A stretch of DNA of 27,628 bases from an uncultured Alistipes sp. (lineage in GTDB: Bacteria; Bacteroidota; Bacteroidia; Bacteroidales; Rikenellaceae). Location of the stretch: assembly GCA_900546065.1 (NCBI GenBank), contig URBK01000028.1, positions 1 through 27,628 on the forward strand, read 5' to 3'. The notes under the pieces were generated by a model. The model worked only from the letters and a program-made list of their open reading frames with translations. It did no database searches and was not told the origin of the DNA. The translations under genes were made by a program, and so were the position numbers. This document shows positions 16,045-26,498 of this stretch, one piece after another (the stretch's first letter is position 1; every line of letters starts with the position of its first letter).

Positions 16045-17388
16045 ATGAAAAGTTTCAAACTCATTCTTGCCGCGGCTTTCGCTGTTGTGGGGCTGTCGGC
16101 GACGGCTCAGGTCAACTTCGATGATCCCAAGTACGCAGTGTGGGGAGAGACGGCCGACGAGCGTAAGCAGAATATGCTTGACAACCAGTTTATGAAGGAG
16201 GCTGTCGACAACCGCAACTACAATCTGGCCGCAAAATATCTCCAGTCGCTGCTGGAGAAGTGCCCCAAGGCCTCGCAGAACATATACACCAATGGTATAA
16301 AGCTCTACAAGAACAAGATCAACCGTGCGGAGACTGCGGAGGAGAAGGACATGTACATCGACTCGCTGCTGTTGCTTTATGACATCCGTATGGAGAACTT
16401 CGGAAACCACTCGACCTACGGCAAGGCGTACATCCTCGACCGCAAGGCCCGCGAGCTTATGACCTACCGTCCCGATGACCGCGAGGGTATCCGCAAGCTC
16501 TTCAGCGAAGCTATTGCCGCCAGCGAGGAGAAGAATGGCGCACCCGACCTCGATCTCGTAGCCATATATTTCAGCGCCCTGTGCGATGACTACAAGAACG
16601 ACCTCGTAAGCGCCGATGCCGTAATCGCCGATTACGACCGCTTCACCCCTGCCTTCGAGAAGGCCGGTGAGGATGCCGCCGCACTTAAGGAGCAGTTCGA
16701 CGCGGCATTCGGTGCCAGCGGTGCCGCAAGTTGCGAGAACCTCGAGGCTCTCTTCTCGAAGCGTCTGGCCGAGACGCCCGACGATGAGGCCGTACTTTCA
16801 CAGGCCGTATCGCTCATGTCTCGCGCAAACTGCGACAGCGACTTCTTCTTCCAGACTGCCGAAAAGTACTACTCGATCAAGCCTTCATCGGAGACTGCGC
16901 TCTTCCTTGCACAGGGCTTCCAGAACCGTCAGGAGTATGACAAGGCTCTCAAGTATCTCGAGGAGGCTCTCTCGGTAGAGACCGACCCCGCCGAGAAGGA
17001 GAAACTCTACGTACGTGTCGGCATGATCGGCATCAGCACCAAGGACTACGCCAAGGCCATCGATGCCGCCAACCAGATCAAGAGCCTCAATCCCGAGAAC
17101 GGATACTCGTACTTCATCCTCGGACAGTGCTATGCCGCTTCGGCCAACTGCTCTGAGTTCCAGTGCCTCGCCTGCTACTGGGCCGCTTACGACACCATGA
17201 GTCAGGCCGTGTCGCTGCTCGGCGCCGAGCCCGAGATCCAGAAGGCCGCACAGACCCTTATGGCAAACTACCGTCAGGGATTCCCCACCAAGGAGGAGTG
17301 CTTCTTCGCCGAGGTGTCTGAGGGCTCACGCTATACCGTAAGCCACGGATATGCAAACGGTGTAAACACTACGGTTCGTTACCGTTAA
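16045..17388 (+). CDS. Secreted TPR-repeat protein
   Basis: A 447-residue exported protein with a signal peptide (1-21, ending SATAQ). Most of the mature chain is helical hairpins of tetratricopeptide type; the clearest are at about 270-350 (SSETALFLAQGFQNRQEYDKALKYLEEAL and the next pair). A cluster of four cysteines, Cys362, Cys369, Cys374 and Cys377, follows the last repeats. The C-terminus FPTKEECFFAEVSEGSRYTV is like that of Bacteroidales homologues found beside lptC. A scaffold role in envelope assembly is plausible from the neighbours; no catalytic motif is visible. lptC starts 16 bases after the stop, so the two share an operon. Confidence 0.82.
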   Translation: MKSFKLILAAAFAVVGLSATAQVNFDDPKYAVWGETADERKQNMLDNQFMKEAVDNRNYNLAAKYLQSLLEKCPKASQNIYTNGIKLYKNKINRAETAEEKDMYIDSLLLLYDIRMENFGNHSTYGKAYILDRKARELMTYRPDDREGIRKLFSEAIAASEEKNGAPDLDLVAIYFSALCDDYKNDLVSADAVIADYDRFTPAFEKAGEDAAALKEQFDAAFGASGAASCENLEALFSKRLAETPDDEAVLSQAVSLMSRANCDSDFFFQTAEKYYSIKPSSETALFLAQGFQNRQEYDKALKYLEEALSVETDPAEKEKLYVRVGMIGISTKDYAKAIDAANQIKSLNPENGYSYFILGQCYAASANCSEFQCLACYWAAYDTMSQAVSLLGAEPEIQKAAQTLMANYRQGFPTKEECFFAEVSEGSRYTVSHGYANGVNTTVRYR

Positions 17389-17404
17389 TCCTTAACGGGG
17401 CTGC

Positions 17405-18241
17405 ATGAAGACAGCGTCAATGAAAAAGTACATAGCGGTAGCACTCTCTTTCGCAGGGAGTGCTATCTTGCTATTCTCATGCGACGCCGAAAAACCCGTA
17501 CAGGAGACAACCGACAACGAGCGTATGATGACCGAATACAGCGAAAACATGTCGATCGTCATGACCGAGAACGGACGGAAGTCATACCACTTCGAGACTC
17601 CGCTCATCGAGGGATACAATCTTGCCCGCGACCCATATCGCGAATTCCGCAAGGGAATAAAGATAACAACATACACCAACGACTCCTTAGCGGCAGAGGA
17701 TGCCGTCCTTACGGCCAACTACGCCATATATTACGAGAACCGCCGTCTTTGGGAGGCCAAGGGCGACGTTGTCGTGATAAAGGCCGACGGTAAGCAGCTA
17801 TACACATCGCAGCTGTTCTGGAACCAAGCCACAAAGAAGATCTACTCGAACGTCGACTCGAAGATCGTAAACGGTGACGAGGTGACATATTGCGAAGGGT
17901 TCGAGTCGGACGAGAACATGAAGGAGTGGCGCTACCGCAAGATCAAGGGTATAACCTTCTTCACAGTGGAGGACGCCGACTCGACATCTACGGCAGAGAC
18001 TCCGTCACGGGCATCGGCCCAGACGTCACAGCCGGAACCCGAAGACAACGGGGGCGCAACGGCTTCTCCGAAATCGGCCACACCGAAACGGGAAAAGCGG
18101 GATTTGAAGTCCAAGAGTCTGCCGCTGCGTGAACCCCTCTCGACGGATGTAAAGCCCGCGCTGGAGCGCTCTAACGTTAAAGATAGTCGAGATGCGCACC
18201 GCAACCCGCAAACCGCCGATACGGGAACCGTTCCAAGATAA
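17405..18241 (+). CDS. LPS export protein LptC with long C-terminal tail
   Basis: LptC is the inner-membrane-anchored periplasmic piece of the Lpt bridge that carries lipopolysaccharide to the outer membrane. Here it is a predicted lipoprotein: hydrophobic segment and lipobox LFSC with Cys26 (Cys21 if the second ATG, 17420, is used). Residues about 40-195 form the LptC beta-jellyroll, including SEDAVLT-like AAEDAVLTANYAIYY, WEAKGDVVVI and the SKIVNGDEVTYCEGFESDENM segment. The family is usually about 190 residues in this phylum; this one is 278 because of a tail of some 80 residues rich in Ser, Thr, Pro, Lys and Glu, likely disordered. Codon use in the tail stays similar to the gene, so a frameshift is not obvious. 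Confidence 0.88.
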   Translation: MKTASMKKYIAVALSFAGSAILLFSCDAEKPVQETTDNERMMTEYSENMSIVMTENGRKSYHFETPLIEGYNLARDPYREFRKGIKITTYTNDSLAAEDAVLTANYAIYYENRRLWEAKGDVVVIKADGKQLYTSQLFWNQATKKIYSNVDSKIVNGDEVTYCEGFESDENMKEWRYRKIKGITFFTVEDADSTSTAETPSRASAQTSQPEPEDNGGATASPKSATPKREKRDLKSKSLPLREPLSTDVKPALERSNVKDSRDAHRNPQTADTGTVPR

Positions 18242-18262
18242 CCCCCAAGCCATCAATCGAAA

Positions 18263-19540
18263 ATGTACTCCGCTGAAATCATAAATTCAATCATCATAAT
18301 CGCCGTGATGCTCACGCTGTCGGCGTTCTTCTCCGGCATGGAGATCGCATTCCTGAGCAAGAATCGTCTCATGGTGGAGATCGGCCGCAAGCAGAGTCGG
18401 TTTTTCGATATGGTGGCCGGACTCTTCGAACGCCATCCCGGGCAATACATCACCACGATACTTGTCGGGAACAATATCTGTCTGGTTATCTACTCGCTCA
18501 GCATGTCCACCCTGCTGCGCCTGCTGGCACAGGCCGCCGGGTGGGAGTCGCTGGCTCTGAACGGATCGGTTATAACCGAAACCGTCATATCGACCATCGT
18601 CATACTCTTCTGCGGTGAGTTCCTCCCGAAGTCGATCGTCAAGAACAACCCCAACTTCTACTACTCGACACTCTACCCCGTAATACTATTCTTCTATCTG
18701 CTGCTATACCCCATCGCCATCTTCACCACATGGCTGTCATACGGCATACTGCGTCTCTTCGGCTACAAGGCCGTCAAGACCGATATCTCGGCCTCGTTCA
18801 ACCGTGACGATCTGGTCAACCTAATGGACGCGGAAGCTGTGGAACCGCAGGAGGAGGAAGAGGACGAGATCAAGATGTTCCAGAACGCTCTCGACTTTGC
18901 CGACCTGCGTGTGCGTGACTGCATGGTCTCGCGTGTGGATGTCGAAGCCGTCGACATAGACGATACGACCATCGAGCAGTTGACAGAGCGGTTCATCGAA
19001 TCGAAATTCTCGCGCATATTCGTATGGCGCGAAAGCATCGACAACATCATCGGATATGTCAATTCGAAGAGTCTCTTCGAGAAGCCGGCCTCGATCGGCG
19101 ACGTGATGAAGAAGGTGAGCTGCGTAGCCGAGACACTGCCGCTGCAGAACATGCTGCAGACGTTCATAAAGCAGAAGTCGAGCGTTGCGGTGGTAATAGA
19201 CGAGTTCGGCGGTACGGCCGGAATCATATCGATAGAGGACGTACTGGAGGAGATCTTCGGCGATATCGAAGATGAGCACGACGTACACCGCACCGTCGAG
19301 AAGAAGGTCGGCGAGGGCGAATATATCTTCTCTTGCCGTCTGGAGGTGGAGTACCTCAACGAGCACTACGATCTGGGCATCGAAGAGAGCGACGAATACG
19401 ATACGCTTGCCGGATACATCATCCGCAAGTACGAAGGCATCCCCGCCGCCGGCGAAACACTCATCGAGGACGGTCTCGAAATACACATCCTCAGATCGAC
19501 CCGTGCAAGAGTCGAACTGGCCCGCGTGAAAAAGATGTAA
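18263..19540 (+). CDS. CNNM/CBS-domain transporter (hemolysin C/CorC family)
   Basis: A 425-residue inner-membrane protein. Residues 1-160 form the CNNM (DUF21) transmembrane domain, with segments near 6-28, 62-85, 98-118 and 131-155 and the motif FSGMEIAFLSKNRL. A tandem CBS pair follows (about 200-325), including RVRDCMVSRVDV and SSVAVVIDEFGGTAGIISIEDVLEEIFGDIEDEHD, then a CorC/HlyC transporter-associated domain (about 335-420) ending in ARVELARVKKM. Relatives export Mg2+ or Co2+ or are named hemolysins; metal efflux is the likely function. It begins 21 bases after lptC, within the same transcript. Confidence 0.93.
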   Translation: MYSAEIINSIIIIAVMLTLSAFFSGMEIAFLSKNRLMVEIGRKQSRFFDMVAGLFERHPGQYITTILVGNNICLVIYSLSMSTLLRLLAQAAGWESLALNGSVITETVISTIVILFCGEFLPKSIVKNNPNFYYSTLYPVILFFYLLLYPIAIFTTWLSYGILRLFGYKAVKTDISASFNRDDLVNLMDAEAVEPQEEEEDEIKMFQNALDFADLRVRDCMVSRVDVEAVDIDDTTIEQLTERFIESKFSRIFVWRESIDNIIGYVNSKSLFEKPASIGDVMKKVSCVAETLPLQNMLQTFIKQKSSVAVVIDEFGGTAGIISIEDVLEEIFGDIEDEHDVHRTVEKKVGEGEYIFSCRLEVEYLNEHYDLGIEESDEYDTLAGYIIRKYEGIPAAGETLIEDGLEIHILRSTRARVELARVKKM

Positions 19541-19582
19541 CAAAATATCCTACAATAATATGAGCAATAGGAATTATTTTAT

Positions 19583-19590
19583 TATCTTTG
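19583..19590 (+). promoter_or_regulatory. Probable -7 element upstream of the PpiD-like gene
   Basis: TATCTTTG in a very AT-rich 93-base gap fits TAnnTTTG exactly and lies 43 bases before the start codon. No TTG is present at -33, so an internal operon promoter is possible rather than certain. Confidence 0.45.
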
Positions 19591-19633
19591 GTGGCTCAAA
19601 ACGAACAAAAATATAGAGTAATTACATACAATT

Positions 19634-21664
19634 ATGGCGAGTTTAAACACTTTAAGGACCAAATTCGGCGTCGTGCTCTCGATTGTCATAGCACTGGCGC
19701 TTTTGGCATTTATCTTCTCTCTGAGAACCGAGATGGGATTCTCGAACAATGATCCCAAGGTCGGTGTTATCAACGGCGACAAGATCCGTTATTCGGAGTA
19801 TCTGAACGAGTACGAGACCGTCAAGGCCAACAACGGCGGCTCTGAGGCCGACGAACAGCAGGCCGACGCTATGGCCAATGCCGCATGGCAGGGACTTATA
19901 GCCAAGCACATGCTTCTGCCCGGATTCGAAAAGATGGGCATCGAGGTAAGCGAGGCCGAGCGTATGTCGATGCTCAGCGGCGAGCACCCCTCGCAGGTAT
20001 ATTACAGCGCCTTTGCCGATCCCCAGACGGGCGAGTACCGTCCCGAAACCATCAGCTCGTTCCTCTCGCAGGTGAGCGCAAATCCCCAGTATCAGTCGTT
20101 CTGGTCGTACCTCAACTCGCAGGCTACGCTCGACCGTATGATGTCGAAATATCTGGGTATGGTCCGCGGCGGTATCTATCCCAACGCTCTGGAGGTCGAG
20201 GCCGGCGTCAAGGCCGCCAACGAGAGCCGCTCGGGACGCTACGTCATGCTCAAGTACAACACCATAGCCGATTCGCTCGTTACGGTATCGAATGCCGAGG
20301 TGCAGAAGTATTACGACGAGCACAAGAACTCATATACGCAGCAGCCTCACCGCTCCATATCGTATGTCGTATTCGAGGTTAACCCCACGGATGATGACAT
20401 GCTTGCTATCGAGAAGGAGGTACGTGCCGTAGGCGAGGAGTTCGCCGCAGCGGATGACGTGCGCGCATTTGTCCGCAAGAACATCAAGGGCAACATTGCC
20501 GACCACTACGTATCGGCAGCGCAGCTCGGTGAGGATGAGGCCGTGGTACTCGACGGCGAGCAGTACGGTCCCGTGCTCAAGGCCAACGAGTGGGTAATGT
20601 CGCGTGCCGTGGCTACCAAGATGGCTCCCGACTCGATCGGCCTGAGCCACATAGTCCTTTCGGCTCAGGATGCCGCTCTGGCCGACAGCCTCTACACGGC
20701 CCTTAAGAATGGAGGCGACTTCGCCGAGGCCGCAGCTAAGTACTCGACCTACACGGCAACCGCACAGAACGGCGGCGAGATTGGCGTAATGCCATTCTCA
20801 GGCTTCACGACCGACATGGCCGACCAGCTGGCCGATGCAAAGGTGGGTGACGTGATCAAGACTACGATAGGTGACGCAATACAGATCCTCAAGGTTACGC
20901 GCGCCGACGCTCCCAAGAAGTTCGCTGTCGTGGGTACCATAACCTACCCTGTCGAGGCTTCGGCCGCAACGCGCCGCAACATACACAACACGGCAAGCAT
21001 ATTCGCCGTCGACGGCAAGGCTTCGCTCGAAGCCTTCCAGAATGCCGCTACGGCCGCATCCGTAACTCCACGTGTCGCTGACATAGCTCAGGGCGAGCGC
21101 ACGATCAGCGGTATGGAAAATACCCGTGAGGTCGTACGCTGGGCCAACGGCGCCGAGGTAGGCCAGATATCGGAGATTTTCAACGTCGGTAAGGATTATG
21201 CGGTAGCAATGCTCACCAAGATCGACGACTCGAAATATATGCCCGTAGAGGATGTATCGTTCTCGATCATGCAGGAGATCGGCCGCAACAAGAAGTTCGA
21301 CATGCTTAAGGAGAAGCTCTCGGGAGCCTCTATCGACGAGGTCGCCAAGAATGCTGGCGTCGAGGCCGCACCGTTCGAGGGCGTACGCTTCAACGACTTC
21401 ATGATTGCCGATGCCGGTCTTGAGCCCGGATTGATAGGAGCCATCGCCGCAACCGACCAGACAGGACAGGTATCAGCCCCCGTAAAGGGATATACGGGTG
21501 CTGTGGTATTCGTGGTCGACAACATTGAGAAGAGTGATTCTCAGACTGCCGAGGCCGAGAAGGTTCGTATTCAGGCAACGATGGAGAACATGGCAATGCA
21601 GGCCTCTGTAATGGCACTGCAGCGTATGGCCAACATCGAGGACCTCCGCGGAAAATACTTCTAA
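19634..21664 (+). CDS. PpiD/SurA-type periplasmic peptidyl-prolyl isomerase
   Basis: A 676-residue membrane-anchored foldase. Residues 12-31 are a single transmembrane helix with the rest in the periplasm. A SurA-N-like chaperone region (about 40-230, starting VGVINGDKIRYSEYLNEYE) precedes a parvulin rotamase domain (about 335-420) with GLSHIVLSAQD, GGDFAEAAAKYS, and NGGEIGVMPFSGF. A second parvulin-like segment without clear catalytic motifs follows (about 485-560), then a C-terminal chaperone-like part. It is the usual last member of the coaX-to-ppiD envelope cluster and presumably helps fold outer-membrane proteins. A strong terminator follows 19 bases after the stop. Confidence 0.93.
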   Translation: MASLNTLRTKFGVVLSIVIALALLAFIFSLRTEMGFSNNDPKVGVINGDKIRYSEYLNEYETVKANNGGSEADEQQADAMANAAWQGLIAKHMLLPGFEKMGIEVSEAERMSMLSGEHPSQVYYSAFADPQTGEYRPETISSFLSQVSANPQYQSFWSYLNSQATLDRMMSKYLGMVRGGIYPNALEVEAGVKAANESRSGRYVMLKYNTIADSLVTVSNAEVQKYYDEHKNSYTQQPHRSISYVVFEVNPTDDDMLAIEKEVRAVGEEFAAADDVRAFVRKNIKGNIADHYVSAAQLGEDEAVVLDGEQYGPVLKANEWVMSRAVATKMAPDSIGLSHIVLSAQDAALADSLYTALKNGGDFAEAAAKYSTYTATAQNGGEIGVMPFSGFTTDMADQLADAKVGDVIKTTIGDAIQILKVTRADAPKKFAVVGTITYPVEASAATRRNIHNTASIFAVDGKASLEAFQNAATAASVTPRVADIAQGERTISGMENTREVVRWANGAEVGQISEIFNVGKDYAVAMLTKIDDSKYMPVEDVSFSIMQEIGRNKKFDMLKEKLSGASIDEVAKNAGVEAAPFEGVRFNDFMIADAGLEPGLIGAIAATDQTGQVSAPVKGYTGAVVFVVDNIEKSDSQTAEAEKVRIQATMENMAMQASVMALQRMANIEDLRGKYF

Positions 21665-21683
21665 TAAATAACCAATATCACAC

Positions 21684-21720
21684 AAAAAAGGAGTCTGCCC
21701 AAAAGGCAGACTCCTTTTTT
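21684..21720 (+). terminator. Intrinsic terminator after the PpiD-like gene
   Basis: A 10-bp GC-rich stem GGAGTCTGCC/GGCAGACTCC (21690-21699 with 21705-21714) around the loop CAAAA, flanked by A6 and followed by T6. This is a textbook rho-independent terminator; the symmetric A and T tracts mean it could work both ways. Confidence 0.93.
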
Positions 21721-22021
21721 GTTGCCGTACAAATCAACCACCGCAAACGACAACCGCCTCGGCAAATACAGGCAATGATGCAACAATATACTAACTGGCA
21801 AAATACAACATGGGAATATACCGAGATTGCACAGGCAGCTTGTAGATAATTATAATCATACATGCAAAAGAGGTTATGCGATATACCTGTAACAGGCCCG
21901 CAGCTGCACATGTTTTTCCGTATTTAGTACCGCTACTATACCTCCAAACCTTACGAGGCATAACGATATACGGCACACTACCCTGTTCCACAAAATATCC
22001 GGTTCTACGACAAAACAAGAA
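21721..22021. other. Intergenic region between convergent transcripts
   Basis: About 300 AT-rich bases between the terminators of the PpiD-like gene and of mutB. Short frames on both strands have no recognisable family, promoter or start context. I see no tRNA or other RNA gene. Confidence 0.6.
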
Positions 22022-22048
22022 GGCCGCTCTCCATAAAGGAGAGCGGCC
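22022..22048 (-). terminator. Intrinsic terminator of the mutA-mutB operon
   Basis: An 11-bp perfect stem GGCCGCTCTCC/GGAGAGCGGCC around the loop ATAAA, 33 bases past the mutB stop. On the minus strand it is followed by a T-rich run (TTCTTGTTTTG). Confidence 0.85.
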
Positions 22049-22081
22049 CGAAACTATTGTTTATCGAATCCGAGGAATGTA

Positions 22082-24214
22082 TTACTCGGCCATAAGAAGC
22101 TCAAGCATCTTGATTGCCGACTTAGCGATCGGGGTACCGGGACCGAAGATGGCGGCGGCACCGTCACGATACAGCTCGTCGTAATCCTGTGCGGGGATCA
22201 CACCGCCGACAATGACGATGATATCCTCACGACCCAGTTTCTTGAGCTCGGCGATGATCTGCGGAACAAGTGTAAGGTGACCTGCCGCGAGCGACGATAC
22301 GCCCACGATATGCACGTCATTCTCCACAGCCTGCTTTGCGGCCTCGGCCGGCGTCTGGAACAACGGGCCCATATCGACATCGAAGCCGACATCGGCGTAA
22401 CCCGTAGCTACGACCTTGGCACCACGGTCGTGACCGTCCTGACCGAGCTTTGCGATCATGATACGGGGCTGACGACCCTCCTTCTTGGCGAACTCGGCGC
22501 ACATGGCCCTCGCCTTCTCGAAATCTGCATCCTGCTTCATACCCGAACTGTAGACACCAGAAATTGAACGAATAACAGCCTTGTAACGGCCTACGACAAC
22601 CTCGCAGGCATCCGAGATCTCGCCCAGCGTGGCGCGTACCTTTGCAGCCTCGACGGCCAGCTCCAGAAGGTTGCCCTTGCCCGACTTGACACACTCGGTA
22701 ATGGCGGCCAGAGCCTTGTCCACGGCAGCCTGATCGCGCGTTGCGCGCAGCTCCTTCAGACGCTTTACCTGACTCTCACGTACGGCCGTATTATCAACGG
22801 CAAGGATATCGATCGGTGCCTCCTTCTCCAGACGGAACTCGTTCAGGCCGATGATCTTCTGCTCGCCAGAGTCGATGCGGGCCTGCGTACGTGCCGCAGC
22901 CTCCTCGATACGCATCTTGGGAATACCCGTCTCGATAGCCTTGGCCATACCGCCCAGCTTCTCGATCTCCTGAATGTGCTCCCATGCCTTGTGTGCGATC
23001 TCGTTGGTGAGCGACTCTACATAGTAAGAACCGGCCCACGGATCGACGTTGCGGCAGATGTTGGTCTCCTCCTGCAGGTAGATCTGCGTGTTACGCGCAA
23101 TACGTGCCGAGAAGTCGGTAGGAAGCGCGATAGCCTCGTCCAGAGCGTTCGTGTGCAGCGACTGCGTATGACCCAGAGCGGCACCCATAGCCTCGATGGC
23201 CGTACGTGCAACGTTGTTGAAGGGATCCTGCTCCGTGAGCGACCATCCCGACGTCTGGCAGTGCGTACGCAGCGCCATCGACTTGGGGTTCTTGGGGTTG
23301 AACTGCTTTACGATCTTTGCCCACAGTATACGTGCGGCACGCATCTTGGCGATCTCCATGAAGTGGTTCATACCGATAGCCCAGAAGAACGACAGACGCG
23401 GCGCGAAGGCATCGATCGACATACCGGCATTGATTCCGGCACGCAGATACTCCAGGCCGTCGGCCAGCGTGTACGCCAGCTCGATGTCGGCCGTAGCGCC
23501 CGCCTCCTGCATGTGGTAACCCGAGATTGAGATCGAGTTGAACTTGGGCATGTTCTTCGACGTGTACTCGAAGATGTCGGCGATGATCTTCATCGAGAAC
23601 TTGGGAGGATAGATATAGGTGTTACGCACCATGAACTCCTTGAGGATATCGTTCTGTATCGTACCCGACAGCTGATCGAGCGTACAGCCCTGCTCCAGAC
23701 CCGTCACGATATAGAAGGCCAGAATGGGCAGCACGGCGCCGTTCATGGTCATCGATACCGACATCTTGTCCAGAGGAATGCCGTTGAAGAGCACCTTCAT
23801 ATCCTCAACCGAGCATATCGACACACCGGCCTTGCCCACATCGCCCACAACACGCGGGTGATCGGCATCATAACCACGGTGCGTAGCGAGGTCGAATGCC
23901 ACCGACAGACCTTTCTGGCCAGCGGCAAGGTTGCGGCGATAGAATGCGTTCGACTCCTCGGCCGTCGAGAATCCGGCATACTGACGTATCGTCCACGGAC
24001 GCATTACATACATCGTCGAATAGGGGCCGCGGAGGAACGGCACGATACCGGCAGCGTAATTCAGGTGCTCGAGGCCCTCGAGATCCTTCTCCGTGTAGTC
24101 CCTCTTTACGGGTATCTGCTCGGCTGTCATCCAAGGCTGTTCGGCCTCGGCAGCGGCGGCGCAGCCCTGCGTCTTGCCGCCTTCGTACGATAATTTATCG
24201 AATTTTGCTCTCAT
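22082..24214 (-). CDS. Methylmalonyl-CoA mutase large (catalytic) subunit
   Basis: Interconverts succinyl-CoA and (R)-methylmalonyl-CoA with adenosylcobalamin, in the propionate/succinate pathway. The 710-residue chain has the substrate-binding TIM barrel (about 50-560), with [17 protein letters not shown], the active-site YHMQEAGA (His234) and [11 protein letters not shown], and a C-terminal B12-binding domain (about 575-705) with Asp593-Gly-His595-Asp-Arg-Gly598, where His595 is the lower axial cobalt ligand, followed by VSSLAAGH and the VGGVIP loop. Length and motifs are typical. It starts 14 bases after mutA and forms a heterodimer with it. No epimerase, decarboxylase or MeaB chaperone gene is in view. 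Confidence 0.97.
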   Translation of the reverse strand: MRAKFDKLSYEGGKTQGCAAAAEAEQPWMTAEQIPVKRDYTEKDLEGLEHLNYAAGIVPFLRGPYSTMYVMRPWTIRQYAGFSTAEESNAFYRRNLAAGQKGLSVAFDLATHRGYDADHPRVVGDVGKAGVSICSVEDMKVLFNGIPLDKMSVSMTMNGAVLPILAFYIVTGLEQGCTLDQLSGTIQNDILKEFMVRNTYIYPPKFSMKIIADIFEYTSKNMPKFNSISISGYHMQEAGATADIELAYTLADGLEYLRAGINAGMSIDAFAPRLSFFWAIGMNHFMEIAKMRAARILWAKIVKQFNPKNPKSMALRTHCQTSGWSLTEQDPFNNVARTAIEAMGAALGHTQSLHTNALDEAIALPTDFSARIARNTQIYLQEETNICRNVDPWAGSYYVESLTNEIAHKAWEHIQEIEKLGGMAKAIETGIPKMRIEEAAARTQARIDSGEQKIIGLNEFRLEKEAPIDILAVDNTAVRESQVKRLKELRATRDQAAVDKALAAITECVKSGKGNLLELAVEAAKVRATLGEISDACEVVVGRYKAVIRSISGVYSSGMKQDADFEKARAMCAEFAKKEGRQPRIMIAKLGQDGHDRGAKVVATGYADVGFDVDMGPLFQTPAEAAKQAVENDVHIVGVSSLAAGHLTLVPQIIAELKKLGREDIIVIVGGVIPAQDYDELYRDGAAAIFGPGTPIAKSAIKMLELLMAE

Positions 24215-24228
24215 AACTACTTTGCTTT

Positions 24229-26085
24229 TTAGATACCCAACTCTTTGAGGTAGAACTTCAGAGTTTCGAGTACGTTACTCTTTACGTTGATGAAATTGGT
24301 TATACCCTTGGCCTCGAGCTCGGGCGTGCAGGCGGGTGCGCCCGCTACGACGAAGATGGCCTTGTCGCCCAGAAGCTCCTTGGCACGCGGTGCCAGCTCG
24401 GCATAGTCGTCATCCGACGAGCATATAACTACGATCTCGGCCTTCGACTCGAGAGCCGCGGCTACACCCTCCTCAACCGACTTGAAGAAGGTGTTGTCCT
24501 GAACACGGATTCCGGCGCAGGCGAAGAAGTTGCATGAGAACTGTGCACGGGCGCGGGCCATAGCCAGACTGCCGCAGGTGAGCATGAACGCCTTGGGCGC
24601 CTTGCCGCTGCGATCCACGTGCAGACGCATCTGCTCGAAAGCCATAGCTCCGCGATAGGGAACCAGAACATTGCCCTCGACGGTCTTGCGCGTAACGACA
24701 TCCTCGGTGATGGCGTCGGCGGCAACCTCCGTAAAGTTGGGGTACTGGTTGGCTCCGAGCAATATCTGACGGCGCGTTGCGATATTCTTGTCCTTGGCTG
24801 CGGCCGAAGCCTTCACGCGGTCCACGATGAAGCCCTGCTGGAAGGCTGCAACGTATCCGCCCTTGTCCTCGACCTCGAGGAAGAGCTTCCATGCCTGCTC
24901 GGCGATATTGCGGGTAAGGTTCTCAACATAGTACGAACCGCCGGCAACATCCACCACGCGGTCGAAGTGCGACTCGTGCTTGAGCAGCAGCTCGACGTTG
25001 CGGGCAATACGCTTCGAGAAGTCGGTCGGCGCCTCGAATGCGTAGTCGAACGGCGTAACCTCCAGAGAGTGTACACCTGCCAGCGATGCCGACATGGCCT
25101 CCGTAGTGCCGCGAAGCATATTTACATAGGGGTCATATACGGTCTGGTTCCACGTCGAGGTAACGGCATGCGCGAACATCTTGCACGAGCACTCGCACTC
25201 GGGGTTGTAACCCTTGACGATGGTAGCCCACAGAAGACGTGCGGCACGGAACTTGGCGATCTCCATGAAGTACGACGACGTTACGGCAAACGTGAAACGG
25301 ATCTTGCGTGCAGCCTCGTCAACCGTAAGGCCTGCCTCGGTAAGCTTCACCAGATAGTCGTGTGCTGCCGAAAGCGTGAAGGCCAGCTCCTCGACGATGG
25401 TCGAACCGGCGTTGCTGAAGGTGCTGCCCGAGACGTTCACCACGCGGATGCCCTTATAATCGGCCGTACGCTTGATGAGCTCCACGATCTTCGAGAAGCA
25501 GTGCTCGCCCTTGGGGTCGCTGCAGCAGAAGTGGCCCTTGGTCGAGAGGTTCTTCACGATGGGGTCGATGCAGAAGTTGATGTGTACATCATCCTTCTTC
25601 AGTCCCATGGTCTCGACCTTGTCAATAACCAGACCTGCGACCTTACCCATCTTCTTACCCGAGAAGGTGATCTCGACGGCCGGAAGATAGATATCCTTCA
25701 GCAGTGTCTCGAGATCCTCGGCTGCGAACTCCTCCGAGGTGATGTGGAAACCGATAGCATCCACGCCGGCATTGAGGATCTTCAGGGCCTCGGCATTGGC
25801 CTTGGCGGCAGAGTCTACCGTCAGAGTCTGATGTATGCGCCAATCATTGCTGTTGCGCGTACCCCTGACATAGGGGAACTCGCCGGCCTGCGATCCGAGG
25901 AACTCGATGCCCTCCAGATTCTCGGCCCGGTAATATGGACGCACGTTGAATCCTTCGGGGGTTCTCCACACGAGCTTGCGCTCATAGTCGGCCCCTTTTA
26001 AGTCTGTCGCTATCGCCGCTTCCCACTGCTCGGTCGAGACGGGCGGGAACTCGGTGAACAACTTTTCTCTTTCCGTATTAGACAT
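24229..26085 (-). CDS. Methylmalonyl-CoA mutase small (non-catalytic) subunit
   Basis: The 618-residue partner of the catalytic subunit. It shares the TIM-barrel layout (for example [66 protein letters not shown]) and a C-terminal flavodoxin-like domain (about 490-618) that has lost the DxHxxG cobalamin motif, as expected for MutA. It therefore stabilises the dimer rather than catalysing. It is the first gene of the mutAB operon, with a promoter element about 95 bases upstream and no cobalamin riboswitch that I can recognise in the leader. A Cys-rich patch ([12 protein letters not shown]) in the barrel is of unknown importance. Confidence 0.96.
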   Translation of the reverse strand: MSNTEREKLFTEFPPVSTEQWEAAIATDLKGADYERKLVWRTPEGFNVRPYYRAENLEGIEFLGSQAGEFPYVRGTRNSNDWRIHQTLTVDSAAKANAEALKILNAGVDAIGFHITSEEFAAEDLETLLKDIYLPAVEITFSGKKMGKVAGLVIDKVETMGLKKDDVHINFCIDPIVKNLSTKGHFCCSDPKGEHCFSKIVELIKRTADYKGIRVVNVSGSTFSNAGSTIVEELAFTLSAAHDYLVKLTEAGLTVDEAARKIRFTFAVTSSYFMEIAKFRAARLLWATIVKGYNPECECSCKMFAHAVTSTWNQTVYDPYVNMLRGTTEAMSASLAGVHSLEVTPFDYAFEAPTDFSKRIARNVELLLKHESHFDRVVDVAGGSYYVENLTRNIAEQAWKLFLEVEDKGGYVAAFQQGFIVDRVKASAAAKDKNIATRRQILLGANQYPNFTEVAADAITEDVVTRKTVEGNVLVPYRGAMAFEQMRLHVDRSGKAPKAFMLTCGSLAMARARAQFSCNFFACAGIRVQDNTFFKSVEEGVAAALESKAEIVVICSSDDDYAELAPRAKELLGDKAIFVVAGAPACTPELEAKGITNFINVKSNVLETLKFYLKELGI

Positions 26086-26178
26086 AATTTTTAGGAATTA
26101 GTTTAGTGTATGTGCTTTATATTCGTCACTGAAAGGCTTTTTACAGCTTTTACTTACAACTTGGCATACTCAGTGAGG

Positions 26179-26186
26179 CAAATATA
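26179..26186 (-). promoter_or_regulatory. Probable -7 element of the mutAB operon
   Basis: On the minus strand this reads TATATTTG, a perfect TAnnTTTG. It lies about 94 bases before the mutA start; no clear TTG is at the -33 distance. Confidence 0.5.
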
Positions 26187-26490
26187 CTACTTTTTTCACT
26201 TCATAGCACCTCTTCTGTTAAGAAAATAACACTATTTATTATATATAGGTGTCGCTGTACATCGGCCCCGAGATAGCGCCACGACCGCCATGCATATAGC
26301 TATTAAGAATATTTTTATCCTATTTTACCACAATTTAACGCATCATGCAAAAATCAGCATTTTCCGGATTTTGCCACAAAATACCACCTGTTTTCCCGAA
26401 ACCAAGGCGTAAAATCGCCGACCAGCGTTAAAAAATCACTACAAAATCGCAAAAAACATCGAAAAAAATATCACTTCCACGAAAAATGCA

Positions 26491-26498
26491 TATATTTG
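26491..26498 (+). promoter_or_regulatory. Probable -7 element of the glutamine synthetase gene
   Basis: TATATTTG fits TAnnTTTG exactly, 92 bases before ATG 26591. The -33 region lacks TTG, which may mean activator dependence. The leader contains a 6-bp hairpin (26553-26558 with 26567-26572) just ahead of the start. Confidence 0.5.

Noticed and set aside
24619..26001. Plus-strand 460-residue frame antisense to mutA
   Set aside because: A shadow of GC-rich codon use; mutA has full family motifs in the opposite strand. The same applies to long antisense frames at 1906-3117 and 5837-7006.
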